From Deltaproteobacteria bacterium (GTDB taxonomy: Bacteria > Desulfobacterota > Deferrimicrobia > Deferrimicrobiales > Deferrimicrobiaceae): a stretch of 6,610 nucleotides of DNA. The translations under genes were made by a program, and so were the position numbers. Within the stretch, counting starts at the first letter, position 1, and every line of letters begins with the position of its first letter. Below, in pieces: positions 1 to 5,031 of the stretch. The DNA is taken from NCBI GenBank assembly GCA_017889845.1, contig JAGGAJ010000101.1, positions 1-6,610 on the forward strand. The letters run 5' to 3'. The notes below the pieces were generated by a model, which worked only from the letters and a program-made list of their open reading frames with translations, did no database searches and was not told the DNA's origin.

Positions 1-2
1 TC

Positions 3-176
3 GTCGTCAACCCGGCGAAGTGGCCGAAGGTCAACGCCGAAGGGGCGAAGGCGTTCGCCGGGTTCCTTGTCGCCGCGGACACGCAGAAGACGATCGGGAC
101 GTTCGGCGTCGAGAAGTTCGGCGCGCCGCTCTTCTTCCCCGACGCCGGGAAGAGGGTCGAGGACCTCGGCAACTAG
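3..176 (+). CDS. tupA: TupA-type tungstate ABC transporter substrate-binding protein, C-terminal fragment
   Basis: This is the 3' end of a gene cut by the left window edge; 57 codons and the TAG stop are visible. TupA-type proteins are periplasmic or lipid-anchored and deliver tungstate (WtpA/ModA relatives also take molybdate) to a TupBC membrane complex. The visible tail begins VVNPAKWPKVNAEGAKAF, continues with a GFLVAADTQKTIGTFGVEKFG stretch and ends with APLFFPDAG near the terminus. The pattern NP-x-K-x-P-x-VN-x-EGAKAF followed later by LFFPDA is typical of the last helices of the TupA family, whose full length is about 270 residues. The anion-binding residues lie outside the window, so tungstate rather than molybdate specificity rests on family resemblance and on the TupB-like permease next door. 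tupB begins 34 bases downstream, which fits an operon tupA-tupB-tupC. Confidence 0.85.
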   Translation, partial: VVNPAKWPKVNAEGAKAFAGFLVAADTQKTIGTFGVEKFGAPLFFPDAGKRVEDLGN

Positions 177-177
177 T

Positions 178-193
178 CCCGCGCCCGCGCGGG
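178..193 (+). other. Intercistronic GC hairpin between tupA and tupB
   Basis: CCCGCG at 178-183 can pair with CGCGGG at 188-193, leaving a 4-base loop that can close by one more C-G pair. It starts two bases after the tupA stop and has no following T tract, so it is not an intrinsic terminator. In other binding-protein-dependent transporters, hairpins in this position protect the 3' end of the binding-protein mRNA and keep its level above that of the permease. That role is inferred here. In a GC-rich genome a 6-7 bp stem can also arise by chance. Confidence 0.4.
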
Positions 194-210
194 GCTGGTA
201 AGATGGCCGC

Positions 211-909
211 ATGCAGATGATTCTCGATGGCCTCCGGGAGGCGTTACGGCTCCTCGTCACGCTCGACCCGGAGGTCGTGCGGATCGTCGTCCTGTCGCTG
301 AAGGTCTCCGGGACCGCAACGCTCGTAGCGCTCCTCATCGGGCTATCCGGCGGCGTCGCCCTTGCCTTCCTGCGCTTCCCCGGCCGCGACATCGTCGTCG
401 CCGCCGTCAACACCGGCATGGGCATCCCGCCGGTCGTCGTCGGCCTCTTCGTCTCGATCCTGCTGTGGCGGAACGGGCCGCTCGGGATGCTCGAACTCCT
501 CTACACGCCCACCGCGATGATCGTCGCGCAGGTCGTCATCGCGACCCCGATCGTCATGGGGATCTCGCTCGCCGCGTTGCAGGCGCTCCCCGAGAAGCTC
601 CGCTGGCAGGCGGTAGGGCTCGGCGCGAGCCGGCTCCAGACGATCTGGATCCTCGTCCGCGAGGCGCGCCTGCCGCTCCTCGCCGCCGTGATGGCGGGGT
701 TCGGCGGCGTCATATCCGAGATCGGCGCCTCGATCATGGTCGGCGGGAATATAAAGGGGTACACCCGCGTCCTGACGACGGCGACGGTGATGGAGACGTC
801 GCGCGGGAATTTCGAGATCGCGATCGGTCTCGGGATCCTCCTTCTTCTGCTGACGTTCGCGGTGAACGCCACGCTGACGAAGATCCAGCAGAGGAAACGG
901 CCCCGGTGA
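211..909 (+). CDS. tupB: TupB-type tungstate ABC transporter permease
   Basis: This 232-residue integral inner-membrane protein forms the translocation channel for tungstate with TupA and TupC. The N-terminus (LDGLREALRLL, then DPEVVRIVVLSLKVSGTAT) and the block NTGMGIPPVVVGLFV at residues 67-81 are characteristic of TupB/WtpB permeases. About five hydrophobic segments are visible, near residues 25-52, 62-84, 100-122, 156-178 and 202-222. The cytoplasmic coupling (EAA) loop runs from about 131 to 155, with QAVGLGASRLQ and LVREARLP carrying the conserved Gly and Leu-Pro. It is followed by GGVISEIGASIMVGGNI, also typical of the family, and the length is normal. The start is either ATG 211 or ATG 217; neither has a strong Shine-Dalgarno sequence (only GGTAAGA near 197-203), so translation may be coupled to tupA. 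Its TGA overlaps the GTG start of tupC. Confidence 0.9.
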   Translation: MQMILDGLREALRLLVTLDPEVVRIVVLSLKVSGTATLVALLIGLSGGVALAFLRFPGRDIVVAAVNTGMGIPPVVVGLFVSILLWRNGPLGMLELLYTPTAMIVAQVVIATPIVMGISLAALQALPEKLRWQAVGLGASRLQTIWILVREARLPLLAAVMAGFGGVISEIGASIMVGGNIKGYTRVLTTATVMETSRGNFEIAIGLGILLLLLTFAVNATLTKIQQRKRPR

Positions 910-2045
910 ACGCCCATGGAGCCGACACGGCGCCGATCGGGGAACCCGTTCCGGTGCTGGCCGCGGACCGGTTGCGCGTCGAACGGGGAGGAGCGACCGT
1001 CCTTGACGTCCCGTCGCTTGCCGTGTCCGGCGGAGAGACGCTTGCCGTCGTCGGACCAAACGGCGCGGGGAAATCGACGCTCCTGCTCGCCCTGGCGACG
1101 ATCCTGAAGCCCGCTGCGGGGGTCGTCCTCTTCCGCGGGATGCCGGTCGGCTCGGGGGAGGCGGCGCTCCCGTACCGGCGGAGGATCGCGGTCGCGTTCC
1201 AGGAACCGCTCCTCTTCGACGGGACGGTGGCCTGGAACGCGGCGGAAGGGTTGCGTCTCCGGAAGGTGCCGGCTGCGGAGGCAGCGCGGCGCGCGGGGGA
1301 GATGCTCGGGAAGCTGAAGGTCTCTCACCTCGCAAGCCGGTCGGCGCGGACCCTCTCGGGCGGGGAGGCGCAGCGGGTATCGCTCGCCCGGGCGTTTGCC
1401 GTCGACCCGGAGGTCATCTTCCTCGACGAACCGTTTTCGGCGCTCGATCCCGGGTCGCGCGAGGGGATCGTCGAGGATCTCGAGACGGCCCTTCGGGAAT
1501 CGGGGACGACGGCGGTCTTCGTCACGCACGACCGGGTCGATGCGCTCCGACTCGGCGACCGGATCGCGGTGATGATCGGCGGGCGGATCGCACAGGTCGG
1601 GACCCCCGACGAGGTGATGAACCGGCCGGCCGACTGGGACGTCGCGTCGTTCGTCGGCGTCGAGACGGTCCTCGATGCGTTCGTCGTCGCGGCCGACGCC
1701 GGGACGTTTGTCGCGCGCGCCGGGGCGTCCGGTACCTCCGGTCCAGCCCCGACGGTCGAGGCGGTCGGAACGTGCGGTGTCGGCGACCGGGTCCTCCTCT
1801 GCATCCGTCCCGAGAACGTTACGCTTTCGCTCCCCGGGGGGACGGGCTCCTCGGCGCGGAACGCTTTCCCCGGCGTCATCTCGAAGGTGACGCCGCAGGG
1901 GGCGGTCCATCGCGTCGCCGTCGACTGCGGTTTCCTTCTCTCAGCCCTCGTCACGACCCACGCCGTCGTCGAACTGGGCCTGGTCCCGGGACGCACGATC
2001 GTTGCGTCGGTCAAGGCGACTGCGATCCACGCGATCCGCCGCTGA
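906..2045 (+). CDS. tupC: Tungstate ABC transporter ATP-binding protein with C-terminal TOBE domain
   Basis: This 379-residue cytoplasmic ATPase energises TupB. All nucleotide-binding motifs are intact: Walker A GPNGAGKST (residues 50-58), Q-loop Gln99 in AFQEP, signature LSGGEAQ (150-156), Walker B VIFLDEP (170-176) with D-loop SALD (178-181), and H-loop His208 in VTHD. The segment after about residue 235 (FVGVETVLDA, then LLCIRPENVTL and SSARNAFPGVI, ending VKATAIHAI) is a TOBE domain. This domain is common in oxyanion and WtpC/ModC-type ATPases, where it can bind the anion and slow uptake when the cell is replete. The GTG start was chosen because it overlaps the tupB stop as GTGA and has GAGGA about ten bases upstream. 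The open frame extends further upstream, but only inside tupB. The residue order and neighbours favour tungstate; molybdate cannot be excluded. Confidence 0.88.
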   Translation: MNAHGADTAPIGEPVPVLAADRLRVERGGATVLDVPSLAVSGGETLAVVGPNGAGKSTLLLALATILKPAAGVVLFRGMPVGSGEAALPYRRRIAVAFQEPLLFDGTVAWNAAEGLRLRKVPAAEAARRAGEMLGKLKVSHLASRSARTLSGGEAQRVSLARAFAVDPEVIFLDEPFSALDPGSREGIVEDLETALRESGTTAVFVTHDRVDALRLGDRIAVMIGGRIAQVGTPDEVMNRPADWDVASFVGVETVLDAFVVAADAGTFVARAGASGTSGPAPTVEAVGTCGVGDRVLLCIRPENVTLSLPGGTGSSARNAFPGVISKVTPQGAVHRVAVDCGFLLSALVTTHAVVELGLVPGRTIVASVKATAIHAIRR

Positions 2046-2071
2046 GGAACCGGGAGGCCGGGGACGTGATG

Positions 2072-2077
2072 TAGAAT
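2072..2077 (+). promoter_or_regulatory. Possible -10 element just upstream of the ModE/TunR-like gene
   Basis: TAGAAT matches the sigma-70 -10 consensus at five of six positions and stands in an otherwise GC-rich gap. Only nine bases separate it from the ATG at 2087, so a transcript started from it would be almost leaderless. No convincing -35 hexamer lies 16-18 bases upstream. The idea is supported only by the position and by the weak ribosome-binding signal of the downstream gene (CGGGA directly against the ATG). Confidence 0.3.
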
Positions 2078-2086
2078 GAACGGGAA

Positions 2087-2914
2087 ATGACCGCCCGCCC
2101 GAGGACCCCTGGCCGTTCCCCGCTCCGTCTGTCGGGGGAGGTCTGGCTCCGGGGGGGCCGTGGGATCACCCTCGGCGACGACCGGATCGGCCTGCTGGAA
2201 CAGATCGACCGCCTCGGCTCGATCAGCAAGGCGGCCAAGGCGGTCGGCATCAGCTACAAGACCGCGTGGGACGTGGTCGACGAGGTCAACAATCTGTCCC
2301 CGAAACCGCTCGTCCTCCGGACGTCCGGAGGACGAGGGGGCGGGGGCACCGTCCTGACGGAAGAAGGGAAAGAAGTCGCCCGGTTGTACCGGTTGGTCGA
2401 GGGCGAGCATCAAAGGTTCCTGAAAGGCCTCGAGGGGAAAGCGGGACCCCTTGCGGCAATCCATCCGCTTCTCTCGGGGGTCGTCATGAGGGTCAGTGCG
2501 CGGAACGTCTTCTTGGGCACCATCGCCTCGGTCCGGAAAGGGGCCGTAAACTCGGAGATCCTCGTCCGCCTCAAGGGGGAGGACGCCATCTGTTCGGTGA
2601 TCACAAACGAGAGCGTGGAATCGCTGGGGCTCAAGGAAGGCAAGGAGGCGTACGCCTTCTTCAAGGCGAGCTCCGTGATCCTCGGCAGGGATCTCCACGC
2701 CGCGCGGGTCAGCGCGCGCAATGTCCTGTGCGGGAAGGTGGAGCGCGTGAAGGAGGGGCCGGTGAGCGCGGAGGTGACGATCCGGCTCCCCGGCGGGAGC
2801 ACGGTCGCGGCCATCATCACGGAGGAGAGCGCGAAGAGACTGGTGTACTCCCCGGGGGATCACGCGTGCGCTCTCGTGAAGGCGAACAGCGTGATGCTCG
2901 GCGTGGCGGGCTGA
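2087..2914 (+). CDS. ModE/TunR-like oxyanion-responsive transcriptional regulator (winged HTH + two Mop domains)
   Basis: This 275-residue cytoplasmic protein should bind DNA and respond to tungstate or molybdate. Residues about 15-115 form the ModE-type winged helix: LSGEVWLRGG, then IGLLEQIDRLGSISKAAKAV with the recognition region GISYKTAWDVVDEVNN (54-69), and a wing with a Gly-rich GGRGGGGTVLTEEG (81-94). Two molbindin (Mop) domains follow, at about 135-200 and 207-272. Each opens with the anion-site motif VSARN (136-140 and 208-212) and ends with a VxxxFxKAxSVxLG-like strand, which matches the ModE domain plan and usual length. Its place just after tupABC suggests it represses or tunes that operon, like TunR of sulfate reducers or ModE elsewhere. 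Whether W or Mo is the physiological ligand cannot be read from the sequence. The operator is not visible, probably because the tup promoter lies left of the window. Confidence 0.85.
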   Translation: MTARPRTPGRSPLRLSGEVWLRGGRGITLGDDRIGLLEQIDRLGSISKAAKAVGISYKTAWDVVDEVNNLSPKPLVLRTSGGRGGGGTVLTEEGKEVARLYRLVEGEHQRFLKGLEGKAGPLAAIHPLLSGVVMRVSARNVFLGTIASVRKGAVNSEILVRLKGEDAICSVITNESVESLGLKEGKEAYAFFKASSVILGRDLHAARVSARNVLCGKVERVKEGPVSAEVTIRLPGGSTVAAIITEESAKRLVYSPGDHACALVKANSVMLGVAG

Positions 2915-2988
2915 AGGACACGCCTTTCCCGCATTCCTGGCGAGCCTCGACTTGGCCCCGCTCCGCGGGCAGGCGGCCGACACGCTCT

Positions 2989-3011
2989 GCCTTTCCGAAG
3001 GCTTCCTCTCC
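2989..3011 (+). terminator. Weak terminator-like hairpin downstream of the regulator gene
   Basis: GCCTT (2989-2993) pairs with AAGGC (2998-3002) around a TCCG tetraloop, followed by the pyrimidine-rich TTCCTCTCC. The stem is only five base pairs and the tail is not a pure T run, so this is at best a weak intrinsic terminator or an mRNA 3' end structure. It sits 75 bases after the regulator stop codon, before the AT-richer promoter region. Confidence 0.25.
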
Positions 3012-3095
3012 GCGCCGGGAGGGTTGGTTGATAGCGGAATAGTGATAGCTCCCAATACGGCTAATCCCAGCGATACTTGGCAGCTCGGTATACCG

Positions 3096-3129
3096 ATGGT
3101 GCCGTTTTCGAATGTGCCCTTGGCACCAT
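3096..3129. repeat. 8-bp inverted repeat ATGGTGCC-N18-GGCACCAT
   Basis: The arms at 3096-3103 and 3122-3129 are perfectly complementary and separated by 18 bases. The centre lies 25 bp upstream of the centre of the FNR-type palindrome, and the right arm ends one base before it begins. This could be a second operator or a DNA or RNA hairpin; no regulator can be assigned. The left arm plus one base, ATGGTGCCG, also appears upstream of the glucosidase gene at 6189-6197. Confidence 0.4.
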
Positions 3130-3130
3130 A

Positions 3131-3144
3131 TTGACGCACGTCAA
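3131..3144. promoter_or_regulatory. CRP/FNR-family-type operator palindrome TTGACG-CA-CGTCAA
   Basis: This is a perfect 14-bp inverted repeat with the TTGAC-N4-GTCAA layout of CRP/FNR-superfamily sites. FNR itself prefers TTGAT-N4-ATCAA; the TTGAC half-site resembles variants used by nitrosative-stress members of the family. Its centre is 3137.5. If the -10-like GACAAT at 3167-3172 is used, transcription would start near 3179 and the palindrome would be centred at -41.5, the classic class II activator position. The first half also reads as a -35-like TTGACG. The regulator is not encoded in the window. Its position upstream of the redox cluster suggests oxygen- or NO-linked control, which is an inference. 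Confidence 0.55.
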
Positions 3145-3166
3145 TGCGTGGAGAGAATCCTCGGAC

Positions 3167-3172
3167 GACAAT
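3167..3172 (+). promoter_or_regulatory. Candidate -10 element of the redox-cluster promoter
   Basis: GACAAT matches four of six consensus positions. It earns mention only because its distance from the FNR-type palindrome is exactly that of a class II activated promoter, which often has a poor core promoter. An alternative is GAGAAT at 3153-3158, 16 bases after the TTGACG at 3131; with that element the palindrome would overlap the -35 and could act as a repressor site. Confidence 0.3.
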
Positions 3173-3226
3173 GGCGCCATGAAAACCAACCGACTGCTGT
3201 CGGGACGACCCGAAAAGGAGGAGAAG

Positions 3227-3880
3227 ATGGGCAGATGGGCAGTATTCGGCGCCATGGCGGCGGTTATCATCCTGGTGGTTTCGGCGGAGGGTAACGCATT
3301 GGCGCACTGCGACACGCTGGACGGCCCCGTCGTGAACCTTGCCCGGCAGGCGCTTGCCAAGGGGGACGTCAGGATCGTCCTTCCCTGGGTATCGGCGGAC
3401 AAGGAGGTGGAGATCCGGAAGGCATTCGACCTGACGATGGCGGTCCGGGGGAAAGGGGAGAAGGAGAAGGAACTGGCCGACGTGTACTTCTTCGAGACGC
3501 TCGTCCGGGTGCATCGCGCGGGCGAGGGGGCGCCCTATACCGGGCTGAAGCCGGCAGGGCTGGACCCGGGACCGGCTATCCCCGCGGCGGACAAGGCGCT
3601 GGAGTCCGGCAATCCCGGCCCGCTGCTGAAACTGATAAACGAGAAGATCCACGAAGGGATCCACAAGTACTACATGGAAGCGAAGGAGAGTAAGGCCCAC
3701 GCGGGAGAGAGCGTGGAGGCGGGGCGCGCGTACGTTGCGGCATATGTTCCGTACCTTCACTTCGTCGAGCGGCTCTACAACGACGCGGTCAACCCGATCG
3801 CCCACGGGATGGGGGAGGGTGGGGGGCACGAGAGCCACACCGCCCCGAACGCCGGGGCCGCGGCGGAGCATAAACACTAG
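3227..3880 (+). CDS. Exported His-rich protein, DUF6448-like
   Basis: This 217-residue protein carries a cleavable signal peptide: short basic start MGRW, hydrophobic core around residues 5-20, and an ALA site predicting cleavage after Ala26. The mature protein would begin HCDTLDGPVV, the hallmark I associate with the uncharacterised DUF6448 family. The block YFFETLVRVHRAGEGAPYTG (87-106) is also typical. The rest appears helical with well-placed His and Glu: E90/H96, E139/H142/H146 in NEKIHEGIH, and H178/E181 in YLHFVE. It ends in a His-rich tail with H193, H201, H204, H215 and H217. These may be metal or heme ligands, but no function is established to my knowledge. ATG 3227 was chosen over the upstream in-frame start at 3077 because AAGGAGG lies at 3215-3221 and the signal peptide starts here. 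It is first in a co-directional cluster; the next gene starts about 32 bases on. Confidence 0.8.
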   Translation: MGRWAVFGAMAAVIILVVSAEGNALAHCDTLDGPVVNLARQALAKGDVRIVLPWVSADKEVEIRKAFDLTMAVRGKGEKEKELADVYFFETLVRVHRAGEGAPYTGLKPAGLDPGPAIPAADKALESGNPGPLLKLINEKIHEGIHKYYMEAKESKAHAGESVEAGRAYVAAYVPYLHFVERLYNDAVNPIAHGMGEGGGHESHTAPNAGAAAEHKH

Positions 3881-3912
3881 GTTCGACGGCACGGGGACCA
3901 GGGGTGAGGGCG

Positions 3913-4314
3913 ATGAGTCCGACGACGATCCGGTTTTTGAAGGCGGGAATGGCGTACCTCCTCCTGGGGGGCTTGCTGGGGGTGCTCCTATCCCTGCCGG
4001 TCACGCGGGACGCCCTCTACGCCTCCCATCCGGGGGCGCGATGGGGACTGGCGCACGCGCACATCGTCCTGACGGGGTTCGTGATGATGATCATCTTCGG
4101 GATCGCGTACCATATCCTCCCGCGGTTCGCGGGGAAACCCCTCCACAGCGAGCGGTGGGCCGCCACCCACTTCTGGCTGGCCGCCCCGGCGACCGCTGCC
4201 ATGGCGATCGGGTTCACGCACGGGTTCGCCGCCCCACTCCTGTGGGCGGGCGGCGCGGCGCAGTTCGCGGGGATCGTCCTCGGGGTGGTCAACCTCTGGT
4301 GGACGATCCGGTGA
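3913..4314 (+). CDS. Small 4-TM protein resembling part of heme-copper oxidase subunit I (cbb3/NorB-like)
   Basis: This is a 133-residue inner-membrane protein with hydrophobic segments near residues 13-29, 50-68, 86-104 and 109-130. The region H48-x-H50 followed by GFVMMIIFGIAYHILPRF (55-72) closely resembles the segment of cbb3-type oxidase subunit I (CcoN) and NO reductase NorB that carries the low-spin heme histidine. Further His are H67, H86 and H103. True CcoN is about 480 residues with 12 helices; only four helices are present and the copper-B site motifs are absent, so it is not an oxidase. It could bind a b-type heme as an electron-transfer or sensing protein. ATG 3913 follows GGTGAGG at a suitable distance; a GTG at 3904 would add three residues and cannot be excluded. 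There is no sign of frameshift decay: third positions stay GC-rich and the frame ends cleanly. Confidence 0.75.
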   Translation: MSPTTIRFLKAGMAYLLLGGLLGVLLSLPVTRDALYASHPGARWGLAHAHIVLTGFVMMIIFGIAYHILPRFAGKPLHSERWAATHFWLAAPATAAMAIGFTHGFAAPLLWAGGAAQFAGIVLGVVNLWWTIR

Positions 4315-4348
4315 CATCAATCCTTCCGGGAAGAAGGAGGCACCCGCC

Positions 4349-4651
4349 ATGCACGATGCCCTGAAGGAAGCACGGTTCTCTCCAGACCGCCCGGTCACCC
4401 GCCTGCTGCACGACGCGCCGGAGATGCGGGTCGTCGTCTTCGGCCTCGAGGCGGGGCAGGAGGTTTCCCCGCACACCGTCCCCGTCCGGGTCCTGATGCA
4501 CGTCCTCCAGGGGAAGGGAGTCTTCCTGACGGGGAAGGGGGAGGAGCCGGCGTACCCTGGCGCGTTCGCGGTCACGGAACCGAGCGAACCGCACGGGCTG
4601 AAGGTGACGGAGCGGACCGTGATGCTCGCGGTCATCGCTCCGCGTCCATAG
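4349..4651 (+). CDS. Small single-domain cupin with a degenerate metal site
   Basis: This 100-residue, probably cytoplasmic protein has a single cupin beta-barrel. Visible features are the strand FGLEAGQEVSPH (31-42), a turn HVLQGKGVFLTG (51-62), the proline-glycine turn EPAYPGAFAVTEPSEPHGL (66-84), and a hydrophobic last strand TVMLAVIAP. In cupin motif 1 (G-x5-H-x-H-x3,4-E) only the first His (H42) is present; the second is Val44 and the usual Glu is missing. H51 lies nearby, and motif 2 keeps H82. The metal site is therefore reduced or rearranged, as in many small cupins found beside redox genes, where the role is unknown. AAGGAGG at 4334-4340 lies eight bases before the ATG. The gene is 34 bases after the previous stop and 35 before the next start, consistent with one operon. 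Confidence 0.78.
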   Translation: MHDALKEARFSPDRPVTRLLHDAPEMRVVVFGLEAGQEVSPHTVPVRVLMHVLQGKGVFLTGKGEEPAYPGAFAVTEPSEPHGLKVTERTVMLAVIAPRP

Positions 4652-4686
4652 CCGGAAGAGAGTTCACCGGAAAGGAGAGGTGTGTG

Positions 4687-4881
4687 ATGGCGACGATCAC
4701 TGGCGACAAGATCATCAACGACGTCATCAAGAAGTACCCGCAAACGATCAAGGTCTTCAACGATTACAAGGTGGACTCATGCTGTGGCGGCGGGGCGCCG
4801 ATCGAGACGACGGCGAAACGGGACGGCATCGACGTCGAGGAACTGCTCAAGGCGTTGAACGAGGCCGTGCACCGGGATTGA
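4687..4881 (+). CDS. Stand-alone DUF542 (ScdA/RIC N-terminal domain) protein
   Basis: This 64-residue cytoplasmic protein consists of one domain. It has the family's pattern: a helix with a YP turn (residues 17-18), KVFNDYKVDSCCGGG (22-36) with the conserved adjacent cysteines C32 and C33, and a last helix DVEELLKALNEA. In RIC/ScdA/YtfE proteins this domain precedes a di-iron hemerythrin-like domain that repairs iron-sulfur clusters damaged by nitric oxide or peroxide. The hemerythrin part is absent here, so a repair role is suggestive only; a metal-carrying or redox-sensing role via the CC pair is equally possible. AAGGAG at 4672-4677 sits nine bases from ATG 4687; a GTG at 4684 would add one residue. 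Its place after an FNR-type-controlled cluster start strengthens a nitrosative or oxidative stress connection. Confidence 0.85.
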   Translation: MATITGDKIINDVIKKYPQTIKVFNDYKVDSCCGGGAPIETTAKRDGIDVEELLKALNEAVHRD

Positions 4882-4938
4882 CGGAGGATGCCCCGGGTAG
4901 ATCCGGCAAGGAACGAGGGACGGTTGGCTGGGGAGAAC

Positions 4939-5031
4939 ATGGACGGGTGGAACAAGCGGTTCGGCGGGAGCCAGGAGGACTGCTTCTGGGCCCTCTTCGA
5001 TTTCTCCCCCCTGGCCCGGGCGAAGATATGA
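4939..5031 (+). CDS. Candidate 30-residue small protein translationally coupled to the downstream cytochrome gene
   Basis: ATG 4939 opens a 30-codon frame beginning MDGWNKRFGGSQEDCFW and ending ARAKI. Its TGA overlaps the ATG of the next gene as ATGA (5028-5031). Third codon positions are almost all G or C (AAC, AAG, TTC, GGC, CTC), as in the surrounding real genes, whereas the competing frame through this stretch has many A/T third positions. GGGGAG at 4930-4935 could serve as ribosome-binding site, though it is close to the ATG. The frame can be extended to an ATG at 4888 (47 residues), but the extra codons are less biased and GGAGG touches that ATG. I recognise no family. It may be a genuine small protein or a leader whose translation delivers ribosomes to the next start, which lacks its own good ribosome-binding site. 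Confidence 0.4.
   Translation: MDGWNKRFGGSQEDCFWALFDFSPLARAKI

Larger units (their letters stand above)
2915..3226. other. Intergenic regulatory gap (312 bases) with no supported gene
   Basis: No reading frame here has both a plausible start and GC-rich third codon positions. The first part (2915-3025) is GC-rich and contains small hairpins, CCCGC/GCGGG around 2957-2969 and GCCTT/AAGGC at 2989-3002. From about 3026 the composition becomes clearly more AT-rich, as expected for a promoter region. This part holds a TGATAGC direct repeat (3029-3035 and 3043-3049), an inverted repeat (3096-3129), an FNR-type palindrome (3131-3144) and a -10-like element (3167-3172). A long leader of roughly 48 bases would then precede the first gene of the redox cluster. 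Confidence 0.7.

Noticed and set aside
2957..2969. CCCGC-TCC-GCGGG hairpin as a terminator
   Set aside because: The five-base-pair stem has no T tract, and such short GC stems are frequent by chance at this base composition.
3029..3049. TGATAGC direct repeat, 14-bp period
   Set aside because: Only seven bases in two copies; too short to support a regulatory call by itself.
3121..3136. Sigma-54-like -24 element TGGCACC followed by TGAC
   Set aside because: The -24 half is good, but at the required spacing the -12 dinucleotide is AC instead of GC. The same bases are better explained by the inverted repeat and the FNR-type palindrome.
1325..3892. Very long antisense open frame of about 855 codons on the minus strand, plus other long minus-strand frames over 343-1910
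   Set aside because: They lie antisense to well-recognised genes, have Arg/Pro/Asp-rich low-complexity translations and no family resemblance. Long antisense frames are expected in GC-rich genes with G/C third-position bias.
3913..4314. Reading the small oxidase-like gene as a pseudogene remnant of a full cbb3 oxidase subunit
   Set aside because: The frame is intact, has a ribosome-binding site, a clean stop and complete helices, and sits at regular operon spacing. No other oxidase pieces are found nearby.
4680..5027. Upstream extension of the cytochrome frame through the DUF542 gene
   Set aside because: The extension overlaps a well-supported DUF542 gene in another frame, has poor codon bias and would bury the signal peptide.
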